The translations under genes and the position numbers were made by a program. From Clostridia bacterium (GTDB taxonomy: Bacteria > Bacillota > Clostridia > Oscillospirales > Acutalibacteraceae): a DNA stretch of 64,000 bases. Below the pieces are notes generated by a model. That model ran no database searches and was not told the DNA's origin. It saw only the letters and a program-made list of their open reading frames with translations. The stretch spans positions 20,365-84,364 of the forward strand of contig JAFRQQ010000037.1 in assembly GCA_017428525.1 (NCBI GenBank). The letters are read 5' to 3'. Positions 7,724 to 15,964 of the stretch are shown here, in pieces (within the stretch, counting starts at the first letter, position 1; every line of letters begins with the position of its first letter).

Positions 7724-9991
7724 TCACAGCTTGTTGCGCTGGATCTTGCCGCTGATGGTCTTGGGCAGGGAATCGCGGAAAACGACCAGACGCGGGTATT
7801 TATAAGGCGCGGTGTGCTCCTTGACATAATTCTGAATCTCTTTCTTGAGCTCCTCCGTGCCTTCCGTGCCCTTGGTGAGCACGATGCTGGCCTTGACGAT
7901 CTGGCCGCGCACCGGGTCGGGCGCCGCGGAAACGCCGCACTCGAGCACATAGGGCAGCTCCATGATGACGCTTTCGATCTCGAACGGGCCGATACGGTAG
8001 CCGGAGGATTTGATGATATCGTCCACGCGGCCGACATACCAGAAATAGCCGTCCTCATCGCGCCAGGCGGTGTCGCCGGTATGATAGACGCCGCCGCGCG
8101 TGGCATAGGCCGTCATTTCGGGATCTTTATAGTAGGACTTGAAGAGCCCGCAGGGCGCGCCGTCCTCCAGTTTCACGACGATCTCGCCGACCTCGCCGTT
8201 GGAAACAGGGTTGCCGTCCGGGTCGACGATCTCCACCTGATACTGCGGAGAGGCCTTGCCCATCGAGCCGATGCGCACGTCGGAGCCGCCGAAATTGGCG
8301 ATTACGAGCGTGGTTTCGGTCTGGCCGAAGCCCTCCATGATTTCCAGCCCCGTGGCGATCTCAAACTGCTTTGCCACCTCGGGATTCAGCGCCTCGCCGG
8401 CCGTCGTCATATGGCGGATGGAGGAGAAATCGTAGTTGGAAAGATCTTCCTTGACCATCATGCGCAGCATCGTCGGCGGCGCGCAGAAGGTCGTGATCTG
8501 ATACTGCGCAAACAGCGGCAGGATGTCCGCAGCGTGGAAGCGGTCGAAATCGTAGACGAAGACCGCGCCCTCGCACATCCACTGGCCGTAGAGCTTGCCC
8601 CAGAGGGATTTGCCCCAGCCGGTGTCGGAAATCGTCAGATGCAGGCCGTCCTGCTCGCAGCAGTGCCAGTATTTCGCGGTCAGGAAGTGTCCGAGTGCAT
8701 AGGTGTGCTTGTGCTCGACCATCTTCGGATTGCCCGTTGTGCCGGAGGAGAAGAACATCAGCGCCGTGTCGTTGCCGCCCGGGGTGTCTGCCGTGCGCGG
8801 GAAGACGCTGGAGAACATCGGATATTCCTTGTTGAAATCGTGCCAGCCTTCGCGCTGCCCGTTGACGAGGATCTTGCGCACCACGCTCGGGCACTTCGCG
8901 GCCGCAGCGTCCGCGATTTCCGCAACGTCGCCGTCCGAGGTGCAGATGATCGTGCTGATCTGCGCGGCGTCATAGCGGTAGATGAAATCATGCTCCTTGA
9001 GCAGATAGGTGGCGGGCACGGCGATGGCGCCGATCTTGTGCAGTGCGACCATGGCCAGCCAGAACTGATAATGCCGCTTGAGCACGAGCATGACCATATC
9101 GCCCTTCTGAATGCCGATGGAGCGGAAGTAATTGGCCACGCGGTTGGATTCCTTCTTGATCTCTTTAAATGTGAAACGGCGCTCGTGCTTTTCGCGATCG
9201 AGATGGATCATCGCGAGCTTGTCCGGATACTGGTCGGCAATGGCGTCCACGACGTCGAAGCCGAAGTTGAAGGTCTCCGTGTTGCGGAAGTCCACCTTCG
9301 TGACCGTGCCCTTCTCGTTTTCTTCCGTATGGACGAATTTTTCGCAGAGCAGGTGGGTGTTCGGCCGCGCGGCGGCGACGCTCTCGCGCACGACGGATTC
9401 CTTCGTCTCCTCGTCCGGCATGACGACCGCGAGGAAGACGCAGTCCTGCCCCTCCATGGCGATCATGCCGTGGGGCGTGGAGCTGTTGTAATAAATGCTG
9501 TCGCCCTCGTGCAGCAGCTCCTTGTTGTTGCCGACCTGCACAAGCAGCGCGCCGGAGAGCACGAGATCGAATTCCTGCCCGCTGTGCTTGGTCAGATGGA
9601 TCGGCTTGTTCTGCTGCTCGTCGGAATACTCATAGCGCACCCAATAGGGCTCGGCGAGCTTATGCCTGAATTTCGGCGCGAGATTCTGGATGCTGATGCC
9701 GTCCTCGCGGGCGGCCTGATGGCCGTGCCCCTTGCGTGTGACGGTGTAGGAGGTCAGCAGGGCGTTGTGACCCTCGAGCAGCTCGGTGAGCTCAATGCCG
9801 AAGGCCAGCGCGCATTTATGCAGGAAGGTGAAGGGCAGATCGGCCGCGCAGGCTTCATACGCCTGATATTCCTCCACGCTGACCTCGGTTTTTTCGGCCA
9901 TGACGGCCTCGCTGTAGCCGAGGATCTCCCGCATGGCGCGGATGCGCTTGGCGATTTCCTGCAGCTGATTGACCGGTGTTTGTTGACTCAT
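7724..9991 (-). CDS. XRE-HTH/cupin/acyl-CoA ligase fusion 2 (Ile T-box)
   Basis: This 755-residue paralogue of the 5012-7297 protein has the same order of domains: HTH (RIRAMREILGYSEAVMAEKT), cupin (LTKHSGQEFDLVLSGALLVQ, LHEGDSIYYNSSTPHGMI) and AMP-forming ligase (MFFSSGTTGNPKMVEHKH, GFGQTETTLVI, TGDTAWRDEDGYFWYVGR, KTISGKIQRNK). The ligase halves are strikingly similar, including identical runs such as ASIVLTKGTE. The N-terminal halves have diverged more. ATG 9991 follows GAAAGGGGAACGATACC. It has its own promoter and T-box with an Ile-type specifier, so 2-methylbutyrate (the Ile carbon skeleton) is the predicted substrate. I see no clear terminator between it and the next promoter, so readthrough into the Val operon is possible. 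Both ligases end in the usual acyl-CoA synthetase C-terminal domain. Confidence 0.9.
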   Translation of the reverse strand: MSQQTPVNQLQEIAKRIRAMREILGYSEAVMAEKTEVSVEEYQAYEACAADLPFTFLHKCALAFGIELTELLEGHNALLTSYTVTRKGHGHQAAREDGISIQNLAPKFRHKLAEPYWVRYEYSDEQQNKPIHLTKHSGQEFDLVLSGALLVQVGNNKELLHEGDSIYYNSSTPHGMIAMEGQDCVFLAVVMPDEETKESVVRESVAAARPNTHLLCEKFVHTEENEKGTVTKVDFRNTETFNFGFDVVDAIADQYPDKLAMIHLDREKHERRFTFKEIKKESNRVANYFRSIGIQKGDMVMLVLKRHYQFWLAMVALHKIGAIAVPATYLLKEHDFIYRYDAAQISTIICTSDGDVAEIADAAAAKCPSVVRKILVNGQREGWHDFNKEYPMFSSVFPRTADTPGGNDTALMFFSSGTTGNPKMVEHKHTYALGHFLTAKYWHCCEQDGLHLTISDTGWGKSLWGKLYGQWMCEGAVFVYDFDRFHAADILPLFAQYQITTFCAPPTMLRMMVKEDLSNYDFSSIRHMTTAGEALNPEVAKQFEIATGLEIMEGFGQTETTLVIANFGGSDVRIGSMGKASPQYQVEIVDPDGNPVSNGEVGEIVVKLEDGAPCGLFKSYYKDPEMTAYATRGGVYHTGDTAWRDEDGYFWYVGRVDDIIKSSGYRIGPFEIESVIMELPYVLECGVSAAPDPVRGQIVKASIVLTKGTEGTEELKKEIQNYVKEHTAPYKYPRLVVFRDSLPKTISGKIQRNKL

Positions 9992-10047
9992 GGTATCGTT
10001 CCCCTTTCAAGAAAATGGCGGGGCGATCCGCTGGGTGTTTTTTTAAT

Positions 10048-10330
10048 AAAAAAACTCGCCCCAAAGAAAATCTTTGAGACGAGCTTGAATCTCTTCAATA
10101 CCCGCGGTACCACTCAAATTGCGCCGAAGAGGCGCCACTCAGGCTCCAGCAAGCCGTATGCATTCACGCAGCAATCACGGAAGGCGCCTACTGACCGCCG
10201 GGGCGTTCGGACCTTCAGCTCGGAAGGGATGGGCCTGAAAACAACTTGCCGCCGGGATCCCAGCACCCCCGACTCTCTGTGCGCGCCTTGCTTTCGCCGT
10301 CTTCGTCATCGCTTTTGTTTTATTTGATTA
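10048..10330 (-). promoter_or_regulatory. T-box riboswitch leader, specifier AUC (Ile)
   Basis: The minus-strand leader has ACAGAGAG in Stem I, an antiterminator core GAGTGGTACCGCGGGT, and a terminator (CTCGTCTCAAAGA pairing with TCTTTGGGGCGAG, followed by TTTTTTT). At the position homologous to GUC of the first leader it reads AUC (10230-10228), followed by C, CTTC and CGAGC, i.e. isoleucine. The antiterminator region is nearly identical to that of the Val leader, indicating duplication of leader plus gene with a switch of specifier. Confidence 0.9.
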
Positions 10331-10336
10331 TCATGC

Positions 10337-10365
10337 ATTCTACCACTGTCCGCGGCGTTTGTCAA
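10337..10365 (-). promoter_or_regulatory. Sigma-A promoter of the Ile T-box gene
   Basis: TTGACA, a 17-base spacer and TAGAAT on the minus strand, immediately upstream of the Ile leader. Confidence 0.85.
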
Positions 10366-10399
10366 GCTTTTTTTAATATTTTTAAAAGAAATCTGGACG

Positions 10400-12856
10400 T
10401 TACTTGAGCCCGAGCAGCTCCTCCGATTGCTCGCGCATCTTGTATTTGAGGATCTTGCCGGCGGCGTTCATCGGGAACTCCTTGACAAAGAGGAAGTAGC
10501 GCGGCACCTTGTGGCGCGCCATATGGGCCACGCCGTATTCCCGCATTTCCTCCTCGTCGGCGGTCTCGCTTCCGTGCAGGATGATCCAGGCGCAGGCCTC
10601 CTCGCCGTAGCGCGCATCCGGCACGCCGATGACCTGCACGTCGCGGATCTTCGGGTGTGTCAGATAGAATTCCTCGATCTCGCGGGGATAGAGGTTTTCA
10701 CCGCCGCGGATGATCATATCCTTCAGCCGGCCGGTGACTTTATAATAGCCGTCCGGCGTGCGGCAGCAGATATCACCCGAGTGCAGCCAGCCGTCGGCGT
10801 CGATGGTCTGCGCGGTCGCTTCGGGCATTTTATAATAGCCCTTCATGATGTTGAAGCCGCGCGCGACGAATTCGCCGTTCTGCCCGTCGGGCAGGTCCTT
10901 GCCGGTTTCGGGGTCGATGATTTTGCATTCCACGCCCGGGAACGCGCTGCCGACGGTTTCCACACGGTGATCCTCATCCTCGTTGACCTCGCCCATCGTG
11001 CTGCCCGGCGCGGACTCCGTCTGCCCGTAGACGGAGATGATCTCGATCATATGCATCTCGCGCGCGGCGCGGCGCATCAGATCGGGCGGGCAGTTGGAGC
11101 CGGCCATGATGCCGGTGCGGATGTGGGAGAAATCCGTCTTGGGGAAATCCGGATGGTTGAACATCGCGATGAACATCGTGGGCACGCCGTTGAAGCAGGT
11201 GATCTTTTCCTGATGCACGCAGGCCAGCGCCGATTTCGGTGAGAAATAGGGGATGGGGCAGAGCGTGCCGCCGTGCGTCATCATCGAGGTCATGGAGAGC
11301 GTCATGCCGAAGCAGTGAAACATCGGCACCTGGATCATCATGCGGTCGGCGGTGGAAAGATCCATGCGGTCGCCGATGATCTTGCCGTCATTGACGACGT
11401 TGCGGTGCGTGAGCATCACGCCCTTGGGGAAGCCGGTCGTGCCGGAGGTATACTGCATGTTGCACACGTCGTCGGGCTTGACCATCGCGGCGCGGCGGCG
11501 CACCTCCTCGAGCGGCACCGCTTCTGCGCGGTCAAGCAGTTCGTTCCATTCCAGGCAGCCGTCCATTTCGAAGCCGCAGGTGACGATGTTGCGCAGGAAC
11601 GGCAGACGCTTGGCATAGAGCGCCGCGCCTTTTTCCTGCGAAGCGAGCTCGGGGCAGAGCTCCTGCATGATTTCTTTATAATTCGCGTCCTTCGAGCCTT
11701 CGATCATCACGAGCGTATGCGTGTCGGACTGCCGCAGCAGATATTCCGCCTCGTGGATTTTATAAGCCGAGTTGACCGTGACGAGCACCGCGCCGATTTT
11801 GGTCGCCGCCCAGAAGGTCAGAAACCATTGCGGCACGTTGGTCGCCCAGATGGCCACATGATAGCCGGGCTTGACGCCCATGGCGATGAACGCCGCCGCC
11901 ACACGGTCGACGTCGCGGCGGAATTCCGCGTAGGTGCGCGTGTAATCGAGGGTGGTGTATTTGAACGCATACTGATCAGGATAGGTTTCCGCCATCACGT
12001 CGAGCACCTGCGGGAAGGTCAGGTCGATCATCTCATAGTGCTTCCACGGATAGGTGCCGGTGCCTGCGCGGTTCTGCTGCAGCGCGGTGCGGGACGTATC
12101 CTGCTGCGTGACGCCGGCGATGTAAGCGGCAAAATGGGTCAGCACGATGTCGGGATCGTCGATCTCGTCGTTCCAGTCCACGCAGACAAAGCCGTCGTAG
12201 TTGAGCGAACGCAGGGCGTTGAGGAACTGCTCCACGGGCAGGTCGCCCTCGCCGGTCAGGACGTTCACGCCGTCCTTGCGGTCGCCCAGACGAACGTGAC
12301 GGATGTAGGCGCCGAGGGTCTTGATCGTCGTTTCCGCGCTTTCGCCCGCGTCAAAGAGCGTGGCGCGGGTATTCCACGAAACGCCGATGACGGCCGAGCC
12401 GATGCAGTTGATCAGATCGAGCACGGTCTGCGTGTGCGCGAAGACGCCGGTGGTTTCAAACAGCAGCTCGACGCCGGCTTCCTCCGCCCGGCGAATGGCG
12501 GGCAGGAGCTTTTCGCGCAGCGTTTCCGGCGCGGGCGCGCCGTCCACATGCAGGATCACGGCTTCCACGCCGGCGGCCGCCGCCATGGTGATGTAGCTGA
12601 TCACGGCTTCCGCACTCACCGCGTCGGTATCCGCGCCCTGCGGCACCGTCAGCGCAGAGATCGACAGCCCGCGGTTGACCAGCTTGCGGCGGGCTTCCGC
12701 CGTGCGGTCCACACGCAGGATGCTGTCGGCATGGAGCTTGCGCTCGAGCGCCGCGTCATGGATCTCAAAGCCGGAAAAGCCGTAATCCTCCGCCATGCGG
12801 CAGGTGTCACGGAAGGAGGCCGGCAGGATATTCTGCGTTGAGAACGTCAGCTTCAT
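10400..12856 (-). CDS. TIM-barrel/acyl-CoA ligase fusion (Leu T-box operon)
   Basis: This 818-residue two-part protein starts with about 265 residues resembling the xylose isomerase-like/AP endonuclease 2 TIM barrel (CRMAEDYGFSGFEIHDAALE, AAAGVEAVILHVDGAPAPET, VELLFETTG, YIRHVRLGDRKDGVN, NYDGFVCVDWNDEIDDP). From about residue 270 it is an AMP-forming ligase of the FadD/medium-chain class (MQYTSGTTGFPKGVMLTHRN, ISVYGQTESAPGSTMGEV, LHSGDICCRTPDGYYKVTGR, PMNAAGKILKYKMRE). It therefore differs from the HTH-cupin ligases in both halves. Its ATG overlaps the stop of the upstream LeuA-like gene (ATGA), giving translational coupling under the Leu T-box. Isovalerate is the predicted substrate (inference). 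The barrel's function is unknown; it may process or isomerise a related acid, or be structural. Confidence 0.87.
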   Translation of the reverse strand: MKLTFSTQNILPASFRDTCRMAEDYGFSGFEIHDAALERKLHADSILRVDRTAEARRKLVNRGLSISALTVPQGADTDAVSAEAVISYITMAAAAGVEAVILHVDGAPAPETLREKLLPAIRRAEEAGVELLFETTGVFAHTQTVLDLINCIGSAVIGVSWNTRATLFDAGESAETTIKTLGAYIRHVRLGDRKDGVNVLTGEGDLPVEQFLNALRSLNYDGFVCVDWNDEIDDPDIVLTHFAAYIAGVTQQDTSRTALQQNRAGTGTYPWKHYEMIDLTFPQVLDVMAETYPDQYAFKYTTLDYTRTYAEFRRDVDRVAAAFIAMGVKPGYHVAIWATNVPQWFLTFWAATKIGAVLVTVNSAYKIHEAEYLLRQSDTHTLVMIEGSKDANYKEIMQELCPELASQEKGAALYAKRLPFLRNIVTCGFEMDGCLEWNELLDRAEAVPLEEVRRRAAMVKPDDVCNMQYTSGTTGFPKGVMLTHRNVVNDGKIIGDRMDLSTADRMMIQVPMFHCFGMTLSMTSMMTHGGTLCPIPYFSPKSALACVHQEKITCFNGVPTMFIAMFNHPDFPKTDFSHIRTGIMAGSNCPPDLMRRAAREMHMIEIISVYGQTESAPGSTMGEVNEDEDHRVETVGSAFPGVECKIIDPETGKDLPDGQNGEFVARGFNIMKGYYKMPEATAQTIDADGWLHSGDICCRTPDGYYKVTGRLKDMIIRGGENLYPREIEEFYLTHPKIRDVQVIGVPDARYGEEACAWIILHGSETADEEEMREYGVAHMARHKVPRYFLFVKEFPMNAAGKILKYKMREQSEELLGLK

Positions 12857-14238
12857 GATTGCTTCTCCTCGTAAACGATCTTATTCAGCGCGTTGACATA
12901 GGCGCGGATGCTCGCGCCGACAATATCGGTGGACAGTCCGTTGCCCGAATACAGGCGGCCGTTGCTGCGCAGACGCACCAGCGCCGAGCCGAGCGCCTCC
13001 TTGCCCTCGGTGACAGCCTGGATTTCAAAGGCGTCCAGCTCGTAATTGTGGCCGACGATCTGCTCGATCGCAAGGAACGCCGAATCGATCGGGCCGTCAC
13101 CCGCGGCAACGCCCGTCAGCTTCTCCTCGCCGCAGACCAGCGTGATCTGCGCCATGGCGTTGCTGCCGTTGGTGCACGTGGACATGTAGCTCTCCACATG
13201 GTAGGTCGAGGGCACCTGCATGGCCGAGGTCGCGATCACGGCCTCCAGCTCGCGGGCGCCGACGCTCTTCTTTTTGGAAACGCGCTGCACCGCGTCATAG
13301 ACCTTGCCGAGGTCTTCGCCGGAAAGCGCGTAGCCCAGCGCGGCAGCGGCGTCGCTGACCTGCGCGAGCGTGCTCTCCGCATCGAGAAACACGTCGGCGC
13401 TTTGCGCTTCCGTATGGATGAAATCATTGCGCTCCAGCTTTTTCAGCAGGGCGTCGATATCGGTGTGGATTTCCGTCTGCTTGAGTCCGGCGCAGATCCC
13501 GAGGCTCTCGCCCTTGACCTTGAGCACCTCGGCAAACTGATCGGTGGTCAGCACCTGCTTGCCGGTGATCGCGGTTTTCACGCCGTCCGCACCGGCGGCC
13601 AGCGCGGCGAGCGCATCGGCGGCGGCCATGGCGATGGCGTTGCTGACCTGCACATACAGCGGCAGATCGACCGCGGCCTTGACCGCGCGGATCTTCGCCG
13701 CGAATTCCTCCGGCATATAAACGCCGGCATCGTCGCAGAGCGTGGCGGCAGCCGCACCGCTCTCCTGCGCCTGACGCAGGGCGGCGATCAGGAAGGCGTC
13801 CTCCGCGCGCGTGGCGTCCTGCGCAATGAACTCCACATTGTCGCAAAGCGCCTTGGCAGCGGTCACCTGTGCGGCGATTTTCGCAAGCATCTTTTCATCC
13901 TTCAGGTGATAACGATACTCCATCTGCACCGTGGAAACCGGCAGCACCACCTGCAGGCAGGGCCGCACCGCGGTCTGAATGCTGTTCCAGGCGGCCGCGA
14001 GACTTTCAGCCGTGTCGCCCGTCGGAATGCAGACGGCGGCGTTCTTCACGGCGGAGGCGATGGTCTTGTTGATCACGGCGTCCTCCTTGGCGTTGCGCAC
14101 CGGCGGCAGCTCCAGCCGGTCGGCGCCGAAGGCGTCGATGCAGGCAGCCACGGCAACCTTTTCGCGGAACAGCAGGCGATGCGCCGCATCCTCCGCGCAT
14201 TGACGCAGGGTGAAATCAGAAACGATGATGCTTCTCAT
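12853..14238 (-). CDS. Degenerate 2-isopropylmalate synthase homologue with intact regulatory domain
   Basis: This 461-residue protein has the LeuA/HMG-lyase barrel order and a well-kept LeuA C-terminal regulatory domain (residues about 345-455: STCTNGSNAMAQITLVCGEE, GDGPIDSAFLAIEQIVGH, GNGLSTDIVGASIRAYVNAL). The catalytic signature RDGEQ is changed to RQCAE (R12-Q13). The metal-binding HxHN is changed to Q197-V-S199-N200. Loss of the Asp and both His ligands makes normal isopropylmalate synthase activity unlikely. I start at ATG 14238 (MRSIIVSDF), nine bases after AAGGAG. It heads the Leu T-box operon and overlaps the downstream ligase gene by four bases. It may bind leucine or acyl-CoA as a regulator or partner of the ligase (inference). 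Confidence 0.85.
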   Translation of the reverse strand: MRSIIVSDFTLRQCAEDAAHRLLFREKVAVAACIDAFGADRLELPPVRNAKEDAVINKTIASAVKNAAVCIPTGDTAESLAAAWNSIQTAVRPCLQVVLPVSTVQMEYRYHLKDEKMLAKIAAQVTAAKALCDNVEFIAQDATRAEDAFLIAALRQAQESGAAAATLCDDAGVYMPEEFAAKIRAVKAAVDLPLYVQVSNAIAMAAADALAALAAGADGVKTAITGKQVLTTDQFAEVLKVKGESLGICAGLKQTEIHTDIDALLKKLERNDFIHTEAQSADVFLDAESTLAQVSDAAAALGYALSGEDLGKVYDAVQRVSKKKSVGARELEAVIATSAMQVPSTYHVESYMSTCTNGSNAMAQITLVCGEEKLTGVAAGDGPIDSAFLAIEQIVGHNYELDAFEIQAVTEGKEALGSALVRLRSNGRLYSGNGLSTDIVGASIRAYVNALNKIVYEEKQS

Positions 14239-14378
14239 AGACAGAATCTCCTTTTCGGGTTTTTCATCTGACAAAGTGTCTGCGCGGCAGGCGCCGCGCG
14301 GGGCACAGGCGATGTGCTATACATTATATTATTATTTGCGCACGCGAAAGCGGGGGAAGGGCGGCGGATGGGACGGGC

Positions 14379-14416
14379 AAAAAAGAAACCCGCAGAATTC
14401 CGAAGAATCCTGCGGG
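14379..14416 (-). terminator. Intrinsic terminator of the Leu T-box
   Basis: Minus strand: CCCGCAGGATTC, loop TTCG, GAATTCTGCGGG, then TTTCTTTTTT. It is the terminator half of the leader; about 140 bases separate it from the first gene. Confidence 0.88.
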
Positions 14417-14672
14417 ATGACAAACGATGTGCGTTTACCACGGTACCACCCGGTTTGCCGCGTGCATGCGGCCGCTCTGTGAGGCTCAAACAAGCCCCTG
14501 ACCTGTAACGGGATCGCCCGTCGCTTCCTATCTTGCCCGGCGGGCCCCTTCAGAAGCGCTGCTCCGATACGAGACGGTCATCACGGATTCTTTGCCGTAT
14601 TCTCACCATCGACGGCTCTCTTTGAAAGCTGCGCCGTGATTACCTAATATCATCGCTGCATTTTTGTGTATT
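14379..14672 (-). promoter_or_regulatory. T-box riboswitch leader, specifier CUC (Leu)
   Basis: On the minus strand there are AAAGAGAG and ATGGTGAGAA in Stem I, the helix AATCACGG with CCGTGAT above the specifier loop, and the antiterminator core CCGGGTGGTACCGTGG. The terminator at 14379-14416 closes it. Aligned with the other leaders at the Stem I base the specifier is CUC (14573-14571), followed by G, TATC and GGAGC, i.e. leucine. A tRNA-Leu with anticodon GAG, which would read CUC, is encoded at 52224-52307. Confidence 0.88.
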
Positions 14673-14678
14673 GAAGTC

Positions 14679-14707
14679 ATTTTACAACAAGCGTTTCGGA
14701 TTGTCAA
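14679..14707 (-). promoter_or_regulatory. Sigma-A promoter of the Leu T-box operon
   Basis: TTGACA, a 17-base spacer and TAAAAT on the minus strand, directly before the Leu leader. Confidence 0.85.
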
Positions 14708-14770
14708 GGGGAATTTTTGCGTGAAAGTGCACAATTTTGCAGTTTTTTTCGTCAAAACGCCGTTCGGAGA

Positions 14771-14799
14771 TGGAAAAATCGCGGCGGATGTGCTATAAT
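14771..14799 (+). promoter_or_regulatory. Promoter of the teichoic acid polymerase-type gene
   Basis: A consensus TATAAT lies 17 bases after TGGAAA and 28 bases before the start codon at 14827. It is divergent from the Leu T-box promoter. Confidence 0.6.
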
Positions 14800-14826
14800 C
14801 AGGGCAGAATGAGGGAGGTGAGGCGA

Positions 14827-15951
14827 ATGACTGCGCTTCTTCGCCGACTGCTGCCGCCGTCGGTGCGGCATGCGATCATGCGCCTGGGGCGGCGGTTCTG
14901 GCTCTTTGTCTGCCGGCATCTGCCGCTGCGCACGCGGGTGCTGTTTTATACCATTCGCGCCGACGACCGGCTGCTTGAAAACGCGCAGGCGGTCTATGAC
15001 CTTGTGGACGGCAAAAAGGTGATTTTCGCGCACAAGCTGCCGCACAGCATCCGGCAAAACGTGCTGGCCTGCTATTATCTGCTGACCAGCCGCGTGATCG
15101 TAACGGATGATTATGTGCGCTATCTGCGCCTGTTCCGCTTGCGCAAGGGGCAGCGCCTGCTGCAGATCTGGCACGCCTGCGGCGCATTCAAAAAATTCGC
15201 ACTCGATGCGCCGTCGCTGCTCACGCCCGCGCAGGAGCGGGCGACCCACGCGCAGTATACCGCCGTGGCCGTGACTGCCGAGGCCTGCCGCGCGCCCTAC
15301 GCCGGCGCCTTCGGCATCCCCGTCGAGCGCTGCCTGCCGATCGGTCTGCCGCGCACGGACCGTCTTCTGACCGAGCGCGATGCGCTGTGCACGGCGTTCC
15401 GGCAGAAATATCCGCAGCTTGCGGGACGCACGCTGTATCTTTTTTGCCCGACCTTCCGGGAGCGGGACGGCGCGCGCGTCGAATACGACCCGGGCATTGA
15501 CTGGCAGGCGCTGAGCAAGGCGCTGCGCCCGGAGGAGCTGCTGATCGTCTGCCGCCATCCGCTGATGACCGAGCCGCTGCTGGACGGCAAATACCCGAAT
15601 CTGATCGACCTCACACGCGAGCCGACCTCCGTGCTGCTCGCCGCCTGCGACGTGCTGATCACGGATTATTCCTCCGTGTTTTACGACGCGTGCCTGCTCG
15701 ACGTGCCGACGGTGTTTTACTGCCCCGATCTCGCAGACTATGCGCGCGGCTTTTATCTCCGGTTCCCGGAGGACCTGCCGGGTCCGATGGAGACCGCGCC
15801 GGATGCGCTCCTGCCGACGCTGCGGCAAACGAAAAGCGACCCGCCCAAAGAGCGGATCGCAGCATTTCGAGCAGCCTGGCTGTCCGCCTGCGACGGTCAT
15901 GCCGCAGAACGCGCGGCCGACCTGGTGCGCGCGTGGATGGCAGGCGAATGA
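14827..15951 (+). CDS. CDP-glycerol/CDP-ribitol glycerophosphotransferase family (TagB/TagF-like)
   Basis: This 374-residue protein belongs to the family that transfers polyol-phosphate from CDP-glycerol or CDP-ribitol to teichoic acid chains at the inner face of the membrane. Family marks are LLQIWHACGAFKKFALDAPS, the ITDYSSVFYDACLLDVPTVF motif that includes the catalytic region, and YLFCPTFRERDG. There is a basic N-terminal stretch but no signal peptide. ATG 14827 follows GGGAGGTGAGG; upstream in-frame codons lie in the promoter. It is convergent with the homologous gene at 15965-17095, with 13 bases between stops and no obvious terminator. CDP-ribitol is a plausible donor because tarI and tarJ are nearby (inference). 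Confidence 0.88.
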   Translation: MTALLRRLLPPSVRHAIMRLGRRFWLFVCRHLPLRTRVLFYTIRADDRLLENAQAVYDLVDGKKVIFAHKLPHSIRQNVLACYYLLTSRVIVTDDYVRYLRLFRLRKGQRLLQIWHACGAFKKFALDAPSLLTPAQERATHAQYTAVAVTAEACRAPYAGAFGIPVERCLPIGLPRTDRLLTERDALCTAFRQKYPQLAGRTLYLFCPTFRERDGARVEYDPGIDWQALSKALRPEELLIVCRHPLMTEPLLDGKYPNLIDLTREPTSVLLAACDVLITDYSSVFYDACLLDVPTVFYCPDLADYARGFYLRFPEDLPGPMETAPDALLPTLRQTKSDPPKERIAAFRAAWLSACDGHAAERAADLVRAWMAGE

Positions 15952-15964
15952 AAACACGGGATTC

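Noticed and set aside
7814..10327. Plus-strand open frame of 837 codons
   Set aside because: It is antisense to the second HTH-cupin ligase and its T-box leader; no family motif and a His/Arg/Gly-rich shadow composition.
12853..14238. Functional 2-isopropylmalate synthase
   Set aside because: The conserved RDGEQ and HxHN catalytic motifs are absent although the regulatory domain is kept.
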